Of a stretch of DNA of 64,000 nucleotides, positions 42,670-51,927 are shown in pieces; the stretch's first letter is position 1, and every line of letters begins with the position of its first letter. The notes under the pieces were generated by a model that was not told the DNA's origin, made no database searches, and was given only the letters and a program-made list of their open reading frames with translations. The position numbers were made by a program, and so were the translations under genes. Source of the stretch: Azorhizobium sp965227945 (GTDB taxonomy: Bacteria > Pseudomonadota > Alphaproteobacteria > Rhizobiales > Xanthobacteraceae); contig CBDDGQ010000006.1 of NCBI GenBank assembly GCA_965227945.1, positions 1,922,001-1,986,000 on the forward strand. The letters run 5' to 3'.

Positions 42670-43674
42670 TCACGCCACTGTGAGGACGATCTTGCCCACG
42701 TGGGTGCTGCCTTCCATGTGGGCATGGGCGGCGGCGGCCTGGTCCAGCGGGAAAGTGGCGTCGATCAGCGGCCGGACCGTACCCTTGGCCAGCAGCGGCC
42801 ACACCTTTTCTTCCAGCGCGGCGGCGATCAGCGCCTTGTCCGCCACCGGGCGCGACCGCAGGGTCGATCCGGTATGGGTCAGGCGCTTGAGCATCACCCG
42901 CATGAAGTCGACCTGCACCTTCGAGCCCTGCTGGAAAGCGATCTGCACGATGCGGCCATCCACCGCCGCGGCTTCATAATTGCGCGCGATATAGGGGCCG
43001 CCCACCATGTCCAGAATCACATTGACACCCTTGCCGTCGGTGACGCTCTTCACCTCCGCCACGAAGTCCTGGGTGTTGTAATTGATGGCGAGATCGGCGC
43101 CCAAGGCGCGGGCGGCGGCGCATTTGTCATCCGAGCCCACGGTCACGAACACCTTGGCGCCGAACGCTTTCGCCAATTGGATGGCGGTGGTGCCGATGCC
43201 GCTGGTGCCGCCATGGACCAGCAGCGTCTCGCCCGCCTGCAGGCGGCCGCGATCGAACACATTGCTCCACACGGTGAAAAACGTCTCCGGCAGGGCAGCC
43301 GCCTGCTGGGCTGAGAGGCCGTCGGGGATCGGCAGCGCGGTCTTGGCGGAGGTCACGCAATACGCAGCATAGCCGCCGCCGGTCACCAGAGCGCAGACCC
43401 GGTCGCCCACTGCGAACCGCTCGGCCTCGGGACCGAGGGCCACCACGGTGCCGGCAATCTCCAGGCCCGGAATGTCCGATGCCCCGGGGGGCGGCGGATA
43501 AAGCCCCTTGCGTTGCATCACGTCGGGCCGGTTCACGCCGGCGGCCTCCACCTTAATTAAAAGCTCGCCGGCGGCGGGCTGCGGCACCGGCCGTTCGCCC
43601 AGCACCAGGGCCTCGGGGCCGCCGGGAACGGGGATGGTGATGGCAGGCATGGTGGAGGGGATCGGCGAGGGCAT
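42670..43674 (-). CDS. NAD(P)H:quinone oxidoreductase, PIG3-type MDR family
   Basis: The 334-residue zinc-free medium-chain dehydrogenase/reductase carries the PIG3/QOR region GVNRPDVMQRKGLYPPPPGA. Its Rossmann nucleotide site is LLVHGGTSGIGTTAIQLAKA, and DMVGGPYIARN follows. These enzymes reduce quinones or enoyl compounds with NADPH. The start at 43674 has GGGAG 5 bases upstream; ATGs at 43650 and 43686 are alternatives. It is divergent from the DUF1192 gene. Confidence 0.88.
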   Translation of the reverse strand: MPSPIPSTMPAITIPVPGGPEALVLGERPVPQPAAGELLIKVEAAGVNRPDVMQRKGLYPPPPGASDIPGLEIAGTVVALGPEAERFAVGDRVCALVTGGGYAAYCVTSAKTALPIPDGLSAQQAAALPETFFTVWSNVFDRGRLQAGETLLVHGGTSGIGTTAIQLAKAFGAKVFVTVGSDDKCAAARALGADLAINYNTQDFVAEVKSVTDGKGVNVILDMVGGPYIARNYEAAAVDGRIVQIAFQQGSKVQVDFMRVMLKRLTHTGSTLRSRPVADKALIAAALEEKVWPLLAKGTVRPLIDATFPLDQAAAAHAHMEGSTHVGKIVLTVA

Positions 43675-43906
43675 GGCGGCTCCCATGGCAATTGGCGGGC
43701 AGGCGAAATCCTGCGGGCGGGAGGCGGGTCTGAGACCCGTATCCAGGCGCGCGCCGGCCGGTGGCCGGCCGGGCGCCGCCGCGGCGGGGCCCGAATGGAC
43801 GATGCCGAGCGGCGCGGCTCTAGTAACCCATCCCGGACCCGGCGAAAATGGAAACCTGCTGGCCGCGGCTCCCACGCCCTGGCCGTCCCACCGGGAGACC
43901 TCCACG

Positions 43907-44092
43907 ATGGACGATGATCGCGCCGCGCCACCCCCTTCGCCGATCCAGCCCGGCGCGGATGTCTCCCGGCTTTCGGTGGAGGAGATCGAGGCCCGCATCG
44001 CCTTGCTGCAGGACGAGATCGTCCGCCTGCAAGCCGCCCTGGTGGGCAAGCGTGCCTCGCGCGCCGCCGCCGACGCGGTGTTCAAGCTGTAG
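43907..44092 (+). CDS. DUF1192 small protein
   Basis: The 61-residue protein ends in the characteristic DUF1192 segment SVEEIEARIALLQDEIVRLQ, which is helical and probably a coiled coil. It is followed by a short Ala/Lys tail. The ATG at 43907 has GGGAGA upstream. This family of unknown function is widespread in Hyphomicrobiales. It is divergent from the quinone oxidoreductase gene and upstream of rcdA. Confidence 0.82.
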   Translation: MDDDRAAPPPSPIQPGADVSRLSVEEIEARIALLQDEIVRLQAALVGKRASRAAADAVFKL

Positions 44093-44433
44093 CGGAGCTT
44101 TCTCGTCCACCGCGCGACCGGCGGTGGGCGCTTGCGCGCGGCCCGTCCCGCATGCTGTTGTGTTGGCGTCGGCCCCGCGGACGGCTGCCCCGGCGTGAAT
44201 CGTGCGGGGTGTTTTGCACGCAGCCGCGGCTTTGGTCGCGATGCCTATGATGTGATCACGATCCGGGACGGCGTCGCAAGATCGGCATTTTCAGGTGGTC
44301 TAGATTTTCGCGTGGCTGGCCGTTCGGGCCAGGGCTTCAGTTTCCTCTTGCGAGCATGCGCCGTCGCGCCCATGTGCTCCGCAGCGGGGGTGTCGTTGAG
44401 CAGGCGGGTTTCTTCCGCCGGTTTGGAGTAAGC
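44093..44433. other. Intergenic region upstream of rcdA
   Basis: No gene is supported in these 341 bases. The only notable element is a single GANTC site (GAATC) at 44197-44201, a possible CcrM target. A less GC-rich patch at about 44285-44320 is the likeliest promoter location for rcdA. A TTAA-type CtrA box was not found. Confidence 0.45.
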
Positions 44434-44931
44434 ATGACCGCCTCCGCGGACCCTGGCCCTGGCGCCTTCGCCACGTTGTATGACGATGGCATGGACTTGG
44501 CTTCGCGCCTCAGCGCGTATCTCAGCGGTCCCGGTCGCCTGCATGCCATCGATCTGCCGCTGGAGGCCCGTCTCGCCTATCACGACGAGGCGCGCGAACT
44601 CACCACCCTGCTCCTGCAACTGGCCGCATGGCTGCTGATGGAACGGGCGGTGGCCGAAGGCGAGATGACGGTGGCGTATGCGCGGGAAGAGGCCGAAGCG
44701 CTGGAGCTGCGGCCGCGCCGCGTGCCAGGTCTGGTGGGCATTCCCGATGGCATGCGCGCCCTGCGGGCGGAAGCCGAACTGCTGCGGCTGCGCGTGGTGG
44801 CCCGGGCCGAGCATCTGCTGGCCATGGGCGAGCGTCCCCCCGAGCCCGTAGCGCCGGCGCCCGCACCTGCGGCGGGACCGACCTATCTGCGCCTGGTCTC
44901 GGATTCCGATCCGGAGCCGGTGCGACCCTAG
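44434..44931 (+). CDS. rcdA: RcdA-type adaptor for CtrA degradation (DUF1465)
   Basis: In Caulobacter, RcdA helps bring the master regulator CtrA to the ClpXP protease. This 165-residue protein matches the DUF1465 family, with ATLYDDGMDLASRLSAYLSGPG near the N terminus and LTTLLLQLAAWLLMERAVAEGEM in the central helix. A disordered proline/alanine tail follows from about residue 140. The ATG at 44434 has GGAG 6 bases upstream. Together with ccrM in this window it fits a CtrA-type cell cycle. Confidence 0.85.
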   Translation: MTASADPGPGAFATLYDDGMDLASRLSAYLSGPGRLHAIDLPLEARLAYHDEARELTTLLLQLAAWLLMERAVAEGEMTVAYAREEAEALELRPRRVPGLVGIPDGMRALRAEAELLRLRVVARAEHLLAMGERPPEPVAPAPAPAAGPTYLRLVSDSDPEPVRP

Positions 44932-44982
44932 CGCGCAGGACGCGCCGGTCGCCGGCCCCGGTGCACCGGCAGGAGCCGGTGA

Positions 44983-45207
44983 TCAGCCCTTCAGAAGGCC
45001 GCCAAACTTGTTCTTGAAGCGCGAAACGCGGCCGCCGCGGTCGAGCAACTGCTGGGTGCCGCCGGTCCACGCGGGATGGGTGCGGGGGTCGATATCGAGT
45101 TGAAGGGTGTCACCCTCCTTGCCGAAGGTCGACCGGGTCGTGTAGTCGGAGCCGTCCGTCATCACCACCTTGATGAAGTGATAATCGGGATGGATGTCGC
45201 TTTTCAT
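44983..45207 (-). CDS. rpmE: 50S ribosomal protein L31
   Basis: The 74-residue protein matches bL31 throughout: MKSDIHPDYHFIKVVMTDG, then DIDPRTHPAWTGGTQQLLDRGGRVSRF. It lacks the Cys residues of zinc-binding L31, so it is the zinc-independent form usual in alphaproteobacteria. The start at 45207 is preceded by AGAAGGACG. It is divergent from an ABC exporter gene. Confidence 0.95.
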   Translation of the reverse strand: MKSDIHPDYHFIKVVMTDGSDYTTRSTFGKEGDTLQLDIDPRTHPAWTGGTQQLLDRGGRVSRFKNKFGGLLKG

Positions 45208-45302
45208 GAGTTGCGTCCTTCTCGCCGCGCCGAGCCAGGGGCCCGCACCGGTGTGATTTCGTTTCCTGCCGGAAGTCGCGGGTCTATAGCCGAGAGGTCG
45301 CG

Positions 45303-47108
45303 TTGACACAAGTCGAGACCGCGTCCGCCGTGGGTGCAATTGCACCCGCCGCGCCGAAAGACCGCCGCAGCCTGCGCCCTCTGGGTCGGTTGCTGCCGTA
45401 TCTGATGCGCTACCGTGGCCGCGTCGCTCTGGCGATCGTGGCCCTGGTGGTCGCTGCCCTTGCCACCCTGGCCATGCCGGTGGCGGTGCGGCGGATGATC
45501 GATTTCGGCTTCGCCGCCGATCATGCCGCCCTCATCGACCGCTACTTCGCCGTGCTGGTGGCGGTGGTCGGTGTCCTCGCGGGGGCTTCCGCGGCCCGGT
45601 ACTACCTGGTCACCACATTGGGCGAGCGGGTGGTGGCGGATCTGCGCAATGCGGTCTTCGCCCACCTGACCACCCTGGACGGCGCCTTCTACGATACGGC
45701 GCGCTCCGGTGAACTCACCTCGCGCCTAACCGCCGACACCACGCAGATCAAGGCGGCGGTTGGCGCCTCGGCCTCGATCGCCCTGCGCAATCTGGTGATG
45801 TGCCTCGGCGCCACGGTCATGATGGTCATCACCAGTCCGCGGCTGTCGGGGCTGGTGCTGATCGCGATTCCCATCATCGTGCTGCCGCTGGTGGCCTCGG
45901 GCCGCAGGGTCCGCAAGCGCTCACGTGCCGCCCAGGACGCGCTGGCGGAGGCCTCCGCTTATGCCTCGGAGGCCATCGGCGCCATGCGAGCGCTGCAATC
46001 GGCCTCTGCCGAGCCCGCTGCCACCCGGCGCTTCGACGGCGCGGTGGAGCTGGCCTTCGACGCCGCCCGGGATGCCATCCGCGCCCGCGCGGTGCTCACC
46101 GGCGTCGCCATCTTCCTGGTGTTTGCCTCGGTGGTGGCGATCCTGTGGACCGGGGCCCAGTCCGTGATGTCCGGCACCATGTCCTCCGGGCAACTAAGCC
46201 AGTTCGTGCTCTATGCCGTGCTCGCCGCCAGCGGCCTCGGCGAACTGTCCCAGGTGTGGGGCGAGGTGTCCTCCGCCGCCGGTGCCGCCGAGCGGATCGG
46301 GGAATTGCTGCAGACCGAGCCGGCGGTGCGCGCCCCCGCCCGCCCGACGCAACTGCCGGTGCGGGTCAGCGGCGCGATCCGCTTCGAGGACGTGCGCTTT
46401 GCCTATCCCACCCGGCCCGACGTGCCGGCGCTCAAAGGGGTGTCCTTCAGCATCCGGCCCGGCGAACGGGTGGCCCTGGTGGGGCCGTCGGGGGCGGGCA
46501 AGAGCACGGTGTTCCAGTTGCTGGAGCGCTTCTACGACCCGCAAGGCGGACGGATCCTGCTGGATGGCATCGACATCGCCACCTGCGATCCGGTGGCGGT
46601 GCGCCGCCAATTGGCCTTTGTGCCGCAGGACGTGGCCATCTTCGGTGATTCCGTGCGGGAGAACATCCGTCTCGCCCGCCCCGAGGCCAGCGATGCCGAG
46701 GTCTTTGCGGCGGCCCGCGAGGCGGTGGTGGACGAGTTCGTGGCCCGTCTGCCGGACGGGTGGGACACCGCGGTGGGCGAGCGCGGCATCACCCTGTCCG
46801 GTGGCCAGCGCCAGCGGATCGTGATCGCCCGCGCCATCCTGCGCGCCGCGCCCATCCTGCTGCTGGACGAAGCCACCAGCGCCCTGGACGCGGAAAGCGA
46901 GACTTTGGTGCAGACCGCGCTCGACCGGTCCATGGAAGGGCGGACCACTTTGGTCATCGCCCATCGCCTGGCCACCGTCCTGTCCGCCGACCGCATCCTG
47001 GTGATGGAGGGCGGGATGATCGTGGACGAGGGCACCCATGCGGAACTGGTGGCCAAGGGCGGGCTCTATGCCCGGCTCGCTGCCTTGCAGTTCGCCGCCG
47101 CGGCCTGA
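45303..47108 (+). CDS. MsbA-like ABC exporter (fused permease-ATPase)
   Basis: The 601-residue half-transporter has six membrane helices (about residues 35-330) and a C-terminal ABC domain with GPSGAGKST, LSGGQRQR and ILLLDEATSALD. It is expected to dimerise and export a lipid or other hydrophobic compound; the substrate is unknown. The start is a TTG at 45303 with GAGAGG 5 bases upstream. No Met occurs before the first helix that could replace it. The TTGACA at the start also resembles a -35 box, but the frame extends no further upstream. Confidence 0.88.
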   Translation: MTQVETASAVGAIAPAAPKDRRSLRPLGRLLPYLMRYRGRVALAIVALVVAALATLAMPVAVRRMIDFGFAADHAALIDRYFAVLVAVVGVLAGASAARYYLVTTLGERVVADLRNAVFAHLTTLDGAFYDTARSGELTSRLTADTTQIKAAVGASASIALRNLVMCLGATVMMVITSPRLSGLVLIAIPIIVLPLVASGRRVRKRSRAAQDALAEASAYASEAIGAMRALQSASAEPAATRRFDGAVELAFDAARDAIRARAVLTGVAIFLVFASVVAILWTGAQSVMSGTMSSGQLSQFVLYAVLAASGLGELSQVWGEVSSAAGAAERIGELLQTEPAVRAPARPTQLPVRVSGAIRFEDVRFAYPTRPDVPALKGVSFSIRPGERVALVGPSGAGKSTVFQLLERFYDPQGGRILLDGIDIATCDPVAVRRQLAFVPQDVAIFGDSVRENIRLARPEASDAEVFAAAREAVVDEFVARLPDGWDTAVGERGITLSGGQRQRIVIARAILRAAPILLLDEATSALDAESETLVQTALDRSMEGRTTLVIAHRLATVLSADRILVMEGGMIVDEGTHAELVAKGGLYARLAALQFAAAA

Positions 47109-47150
47109 GCCTGGCTCTCATGCAGAGGGTGGTCCGGCGCTGACGGGCGA

Positions 47151-47657
47151 TCAGCCCTCAGCTCCGTTGTCGGTCGGTGACCATTCCATGCGCCATGTGG
47201 TGCGCCCGGACATGGGATTGGCGCCCGCGGAGACGATCTCCAGCCCGGCCCTGCGATAGAAGGCCACCGCCCGGAGATTGTCCTGGTTCACGTCCAGCAC
47301 GATGCCGGCCGGGGAGGCCGAGCGGGCGGCCGCCATGAGGTCTTCCGCCGCGCCACGCCCCCAGAAGGCCGGCGCCACCGCCAATTGGTCCAGATAGCGG
47401 CTGACCGGCTCGATCATCACGAAACCGGCGAGGACGCCGGTGGCGATCTCCTCCGCCACCAGGGTGCGGGTGCCGCCGGCGCTCAGCGTCTCCACATGCT
47501 GGAGGAACCAGGGGCGCCGGGCCTCGAAATCGATGTCGGGCATGGTGCGCGCCCAACTGGCCACCCACAGGTCGGCCGCCGCCGTCAGGTCCGCCGCCAC
47601 AAACGGGCGGATGGCGAAGCCGGTGGGCCGCGCGGTGGTGCCGTCCGGCGCGCTCAC
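47151..47657 (-). CDS. GNAT-family N-acetyltransferase
   Basis: The 168-residue protein has the GNAT fold. The acetyl-CoA loop is represented by LAVAPAFWGRGAAEDLMAAA, followed by the beta5/alpha4 region VNQDNLRAVAFYRRAGLEI. The acceptor substrate is unknown. Its start overlaps the stop of the OmpA-like gene by four bases (ATGA), so it belongs to the operon of the motor-like pair. Confidence 0.88.
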   Translation of the reverse strand: MSAPDGTTARPTGFAIRPFVAADLTAAADLWVASWARTMPDIDFEARRPWFLQHVETLSAGGTRTLVAEEIATGVLAGFVMIEPVSRYLDQLAVAPAFWGRGAAEDLMAAARSASPAGIVLDVNQDNLRAVAFYRRAGLEIVSAGANPMSGRTTWRMEWSPTDNGAEG

Positions 47658-48673
47658 CGCTCGGTCAGCTTCAGTTCGATGCGGCGATTGCGGGCCAGGG
47701 CATCGTCCGCCGTGCCGGGATCGATGGGCTGATATTCGCCGAAGCCGGCGGCGATGAGATGGCGCGGCTGCACGCCCTTGGCGATGAGATATTGCACCAC
47801 CGCGATGGCGCGGGCGGCGGACAATTCCCAGTTGGAGGGAAATTGCGGCGTGGAGATCGGCCGGCTGTCCGTATGGCCGTCCACCCGCAGCGCCCAGTTG
47901 ATGTCGGGCGGGATCTGCTTTTCCAGCTCCAGGATGGCAGAGGCCAGCTTGTCCAGTTCCTGCAGCGCCTCGGGGCGGGGCACGGCGGCGCCGCGATCGA
48001 AGAACACCTCCGACTGGAATACGAAGCGATCGCCGATGATGCGGATGTCCGGGCGATTGCCGAGGATGTCGCGCAGGCGGCCGAAAAATTCCGAGCGGAA
48101 GCGGCTCAGCTCCTGCACCCGCTGGGCCAGCGCCACATTCAGCCGCTTGCCCAGGTCGGCGATCTTGGTCTGGCTCTCCTGGTCGCGCTTTTCCGAGACG
48201 TTGAGCGCTTCTTCCAGCGCCGCCATCTGCCGGCGCAAAGCGGCGATCTGCTGGTTGAGCAAATCGATCTGGGACAGGGCGCGGCCGGCGGCGTCCTTCT
48301 GCATGTCCACTTCGCGGGAGAGGGCGGCTTCCCGGGAGGGGTCGGCCACCGCCGGGGCGGGGCCGGCGGCGGCTTTGAGCCGATCGCGCTCGGCCTCGGT
48401 GGCCTGGAGGCTGGCGCGGAGTGCGCTCATCTCGCCCTCCTGGGACTGGCCGGAGGCCCGTTCCAGCGACAGCAGTTCGGTCAATTGGCGGATCTGCGAC
48501 TGCAGCCGCTGCATCACCGTGTCCTTGCCCGCCATGTCCTGGGTCAGGAAGAACTGGCTGACCATGAACACCGAGAGCAGGAAGATGAACACCAGCAGCA
48601 GCGTGGACAGGGCATCCACGAAGCCCGGCCAGTAGTCGATGGTGCGCTCGCGGCCGCGCCGCCCGAGGGCCAT
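47654..48673 (-). CDS. MotB/OmpA-like peptidoglycan-binding membrane protein
   Basis: The 339-residue protein has one N-terminal membrane helix (about 15-43) that begins with Asp20 (WPGFVDALSTLLLV), in the place of the proton-carrying Asp of MotB, ExbD and TolR. A long coiled coil (about 50-190) leads to a C-terminal OmpA domain (about 215-339) with HTDSRP and the final RNRRIELKL peptidoglycan-binding motif. It lies one base downstream of the MotA/TolQ-like gene. The two should form a proton-driven stator-like complex that spans to the cell wall. Its role is unknown; no flagellar or tol genes are present. Confidence 0.88.
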   Translation of the reverse strand: MALGRRGRERTIDYWPGFVDALSTLLLVFIFLLSVFMVSQFFLTQDMAGKDTVMQRLQSQIRQLTELLSLERASGQSQEGEMSALRASLQATEAERDRLKAAAGPAPAVADPSREAALSREVDMQKDAAGRALSQIDLLNQQIAALRRQMAALEEALNVSEKRDQESQTKIADLGKRLNVALAQRVQELSRFRSEFFGRLRDILGNRPDIRIIGDRFVFQSEVFFDRGAAVPRPEALQELDKLASAILELEKQIPPDINWALRVDGHTDSRPISTPQFPSNWELSAARAIAVVQYLIAKGVQPRHLIAAGFGEYQPIDPGTADDALARNRRIELKLTER

Positions 48674-48674
48674 G

Positions 48675-49775
48675 TCAGCTCCCCCCGCCGCCGCCGCGGC
48701 CCGGGTCGGTCTCCTCCGAGGCGGAGATCGCCCGTTCGAGGCGTTCGATCAGCCGGCGGATGTCCGCCTGCTGGGCGCCCTGGGCTTCGGCCATCTGTTT
48801 CAGCACCACATGCTCGGCGCGCATGTGGGTGACGAGTCCCTGGAGGCTCTCCGCCAGATGCCCGACGGCGCTGGTGACGCGCTGCGAGCCGGCCTCGGTC
48901 ATGGTGCGCTCGAGGCGCGCCATGGCCTCCACCAGGGGCGCCACGTCCAGCGAAGGGGGCGGCGGCAGCAGCGTGGCCACCGGCCGCGCCTCCACCACCT
49001 CGGTGCGCTCCATCACGGTCACCGGCCGCGACGGGGGCGCCTGCGCATATCCGTCGTCGAGGTCGCGCACGGTGGTGGAGAGCCAGTCTTCCAGGTCCGT
49101 ATAGAAGCGGGTCTGCGCCTGGCTGGCCTGAAGATCCAGGAAGCCCAGCACCAGCGAGCCGGCCAGACCGAACAGCGAAGAGGAGAAGGAAATGCCCATG
49201 CCGGCCAAAGGCGCGGCCAGGCCGGTCTTCATTTCCTCGAACACCGAGCCGGTGTCCGGGCCAACCTGGAGCGAGGAGATCACCCCGCCGATGGAGCTCA
49301 CCGTCTCCAGCAGGCCCCAGAAGGTGCCCAGCAGGCCGAGGAAGACCAGAAGGCCGGTGAGATAGCGGGCGGTGTCGCGGGCCTCGTCCAGGCGCGTGCC
49401 GATGGAATCCAGGATGGAGCGCATGGTGGCCTGGGAAATGGCCATCCGTCCCATGCGGTCGCCCAGCAAGGCGGCCATGGGCGCCAGCAAGGTGGGCGCG
49501 CGGGACACCGCGAGGCCAGGATCGGCCAGCCGGAAGGAATTGACCCAGTCCACCTCGGGAAACAGGCGCGAGACCTGGCGGATGGCCAGGATGATGCCGA
49601 TCGCCAGGACGCCGAAAATGACGCCGTTCAGTCCCGGATTGTTGAGGAATGCGGCGACGATCGGCTTGTACAGCACCGCGGCCAAGGCGATGCACAGCAG
49701 CAGGAAGATGACGATCCGCACCAGAAAAATGCGCGGTGAGGAGACTTTCAAGAAAGGATCGACGACCCGCGCCAT
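48675..49775 (-). CDS. MotA/TolQ/ExbB-family proton channel protein
   Basis: The 366-residue protein has TM helices at about 17-37, 49-67, 140-163 and 188-212. The conserved MotA/ExbB core is seen in TGLLVFLGLLGTFWGLLETV and PLAGMGISFSSSLFGLAGSL. A 150-residue C-terminal cytoplasmic tail (PPSRP linker, then a coiled coil) is longer than in TolQ or ExbB. With the OmpA-like partner encoded one base away it should form an ion-driven membrane complex. A GANTC site (GATTC, 49801-49805) lies 26 bases upstream of the start. Confidence 0.87.
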   Translation of the reverse strand: MARVVDPFLKVSSPRIFLVRIVIFLLLCIALAAVLYKPIVAAFLNNPGLNGVIFGVLAIGIILAIRQVSRLFPEVDWVNSFRLADPGLAVSRAPTLLAPMAALLGDRMGRMAISQATMRSILDSIGTRLDEARDTARYLTGLLVFLGLLGTFWGLLETVSSIGGVISSLQVGPDTGSVFEEMKTGLAAPLAGMGISFSSSLFGLAGSLVLGFLDLQASQAQTRFYTDLEDWLSTTVRDLDDGYAQAPPSRPVTVMERTEVVEARPVATLLPPPPSLDVAPLVEAMARLERTMTEAGSQRVTSAVGHLAESLQGLVTHMRAEHVVLKQMAEAQGAQQADIRRLIERLERAISASEETDPGRGGGGGS

Positions 49776-49953
49776 GCTGGCTCCCGCTTGTCTTCCCCGC
49801 GATTCGAACTATCGCATACCAGACTGTAAAAGGAACCTGATGACATCACGTTCCGTCATCGCACCCCATTTTTAAGCCCACTTTATCCGTATTTGGCCCC
49901 CTTGGGGGCTGCGGCAACCGGGAGCTGTGCTGTGTCGCCCCCGGCTGCGGCGC

Positions 49954-50742
49954 TCAGGCCTTCTTCAGCAACTTGATGAGGTCTTCGCGAATGACTTCGT
50001 TGCCGGCGATGATGTGGCCCTTGTCCAGGCTCTGGTCGCCGCCGTCGAGATCGGAGACATAGCCGCCGGCTTCGCGGATCAGGATGATGCCGGCCGCCAT
50101 GTCCCAGGAGGCGAGGTCGCGCTCCCAGAAGCCATCGAAGCGGCCTGCGGCCACCCAGGCGAGGTCGAGCGCGGCCGCGCCGGTGCGGCGCACGCCGGCC
50201 ACCTGCGGCTGCACCAGCGCCAGCTCCCGCTGGAACTTGCCGTGATCGCCGCGGCCCAGATGCGGAATGCCGCAGCCGACGACGCTGTCGGCCAGCTTGC
50301 GGCGCGCCGCCACCCGCAGGCGGCGGTCGTTGAGATAGGCGCCCTGGCCCTTCTCGGCCACGTAGAGCTCGTCGCTGACCGGGTTGAAGATCACCCCCGC
50401 GAACGGGACGCCGTTGCGCACGAGCGCCAGGGAAATGGCGAACAGGGGAATGCCGTGCAGGAAGTTGGTGGTGCCGTCCAGCGGGTCCACCACCCATTCA
50501 TTGGCCGGATCGGTGCCTTCCACCCGGCCGCGCTCTTCCATGGTGAAGCCGTAGCCGGGGCGGGCGCGGGAGAGTTCCGCGAACAGGGTGTCCTCGGCCT
50601 TCTTGTCGGCGGACGAGACGAAGTTGGCCGGGCCCTTGAGCGAGACCTGCAGGTTCTCCACCTCGCCGAAATCGCGGACAAGCGCGCGGCCAGCCTTGCG
50701 GACAGCCTGGACCATGACGGTAATCAAAGGCGAGCGGATCAT
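49954..50742 (-). CDS. suhB: Inositol monophosphatase family protein (SuhB)
   Basis: The 262-residue Mg2+-dependent phosphatase has the signature residues Glu69/Glu70 (TMEERG), Asp86-Pro-Leu-Asp89-Gly-Thr-Thr (DPLDGTTNFLHG) and the C-terminal WDMAAGIILIREAGG. Family members hydrolyse inositol 1-phosphate, and SuhB also acts as an antitermination factor in ribosomal RNA synthesis. It is a single minus-strand gene followed by a short GC hairpin at about 49896-49909. Confidence 0.93.
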   Translation of the reverse strand: MIRSPLITVMVQAVRKAGRALVRDFGEVENLQVSLKGPANFVSSADKKAEDTLFAELSRARPGYGFTMEERGRVEGTDPANEWVVDPLDGTTNFLHGIPLFAISLALVRNGVPFAGVIFNPVSDELYVAEKGQGAYLNDRRLRVAARRKLADSVVGCGIPHLGRGDHGKFQRELALVQPQVAGVRRTGAAALDLAWVAAGRFDGFWERDLASWDMAAGIILIREAGGYVSDLDGGDQSLDKGHIIAGNEVIREDLIKLLKKA

Positions 50743-50850
50743 GCGAAGCGGGTTCCTGGCGGGTCGCCCACGCCAAGGGGCGCGGTTGCCGTGATCGAGG
50801 GAATTGGAGCGTCCGTGTGCCCCCCTCTCATGGCAACGTCAAGGCAAGCT

Positions 50851-51927
50851 TCAGCTTCCCTCCCATGCGTGCGCCTGGGCCTGCGCCTTCTTGCGGTCAT
50901 CCGGCGACAGGGAGGCCACCAGATCGTCGAGATAGGGATCGCCGAGCCCCTTGCTCTTGGCCAGCAAATGCCAGGCGGCAGCCATCACTTTGTCCTGCGG
51001 CGCGCCGCGCCCGGCGGACAGGATGCGGGCATAGCGGTTCTGGGCGATCGGGCTGCCGGCCAGGGCCGCCTTGCGGAACAGGCGGGCGGCGGCGGCTTCA
51101 TCCTTGGGAACGCCCTCGCCGTTGAACAAAGCGATGGCATATTCCACCTGGGCGGTCACATGGCCCTGGTCGGAGGCCGCCCGCAGCAGCTGGAGCGCGG
51201 CCACGGAATCGGGCGCCACCCCGTTGCCTTCCTTCAGCAGCACGGACAGAGCGTATTGCGCGTCCGGCACACCGCCGTCGGCGGCGACCTTGAACCACTT
51301 GGCGGCCGTGCCGAAGTTCTGCGGCACCGCCTCGCCCTGCATGTTCAGCAAACCGAGATTGTAGGCCGCCGACGCGTTCCCCTTTTGCGCCGCCTGATCG
51401 AACAACTGCGCCGCCGCCTTGGTGTCACGGGGCACGCCATCACCGATCAGGTCCATCATGCCGAGGGCGAACATGGCGTCCGACGAGCCGGCCTTGATGG
51501 CCCGGCCATACCAGTCTACGGCCTTGGCCGGGTCGCGCGGCACGCCGAGGCCGCGGGAGAACAATTCTCCCAGCAGCGTCATGGCAGCGGCGTCGGTGCC
51601 GAACTGGGTGCGCTTCACCGCTTCCTGATAGGCGGTGAGGTAATAGCCGCGCTGATAGGCGCCGTAAGCGGCGTCGCCTCCGGCCGTGGGGGCGGGGGGC
51701 GGCGGCGCGATCGTCGCCGTCGGCGGGCCGGGCTTTGCCGCCGGGGCCGCTGGCTTTGCCGGCGGCTTGCCGGCGGGAGTACCGGGGGCGGCATTTTGGG
51801 CGAAGGCGTCAGCGCCGCCAAAGGCCAGCAGCAGCGTGGCCAGCAGCGGCAGGCTCAGCCACCCGGCGCGGAACCGTGATCCGGGGCCGACGGCGCGGCC
51901 GACGGTGGTGCGCGTGGGCCCTGTCAT
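50851..51927 (-). CDS. Secreted Sel1-repeat protein
   Basis: The 358-residue protein has a signal segment (about residues 18-44, ending Ala-Phe-Ala). A Pro/Ala/Lys-rich linker (45-85) follows, then about six tandem Sel1-like repeats, seen as GELFSRGLGVPRDPAKAVDWY, DLIGDGVPRDTKAAAQLFD and further copies. Such repeats form superhelical protein-interaction surfaces. The start overlaps the stop of the ThiE-like gene by four bases, so the two are probably co-translated. Confidence 0.88.
   Translation of the reverse strand: MTGPTRTTVGRAVGPGSRFRAGWLSLPLLATLLLAFGGADAFAQNAAPGTPAGKPPAKPAAPAAKPGPPTATIAPPPPAPTAGGDAAYGAYQRGYYLTAYQEAVKRTQFGTDAAAMTLLGELFSRGLGVPRDPAKAVDWYGRAIKAGSSDAMFALGMMDLIGDGVPRDTKAAAQLFDQAAQKGNASAAYNLGLLNMQGEAVPQNFGTAAKWFKVAADGGVPDAQYALSVLLKEGNGVAPDSVAALQLLRAASDQGHVTAQVEYAIALFNGEGVPKDEAAAARLFRKAALAGSPIAQNRYARILSAGRGAPQDKVMAAAWHLLAKSKGLGDPYLDDLVASLSPDDRKKAQAQAHAWEGS

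Noticed and set aside
47654..49775. Zorya anti-phage defence system
   Set aside because: The ZorA/ZorB-like architecture is present, but no ZorC, ZorD or ZorE gene lies nearby and the third gene is a GNAT enzyme. It is better treated as a housekeeping-type motor pair of unknown role.
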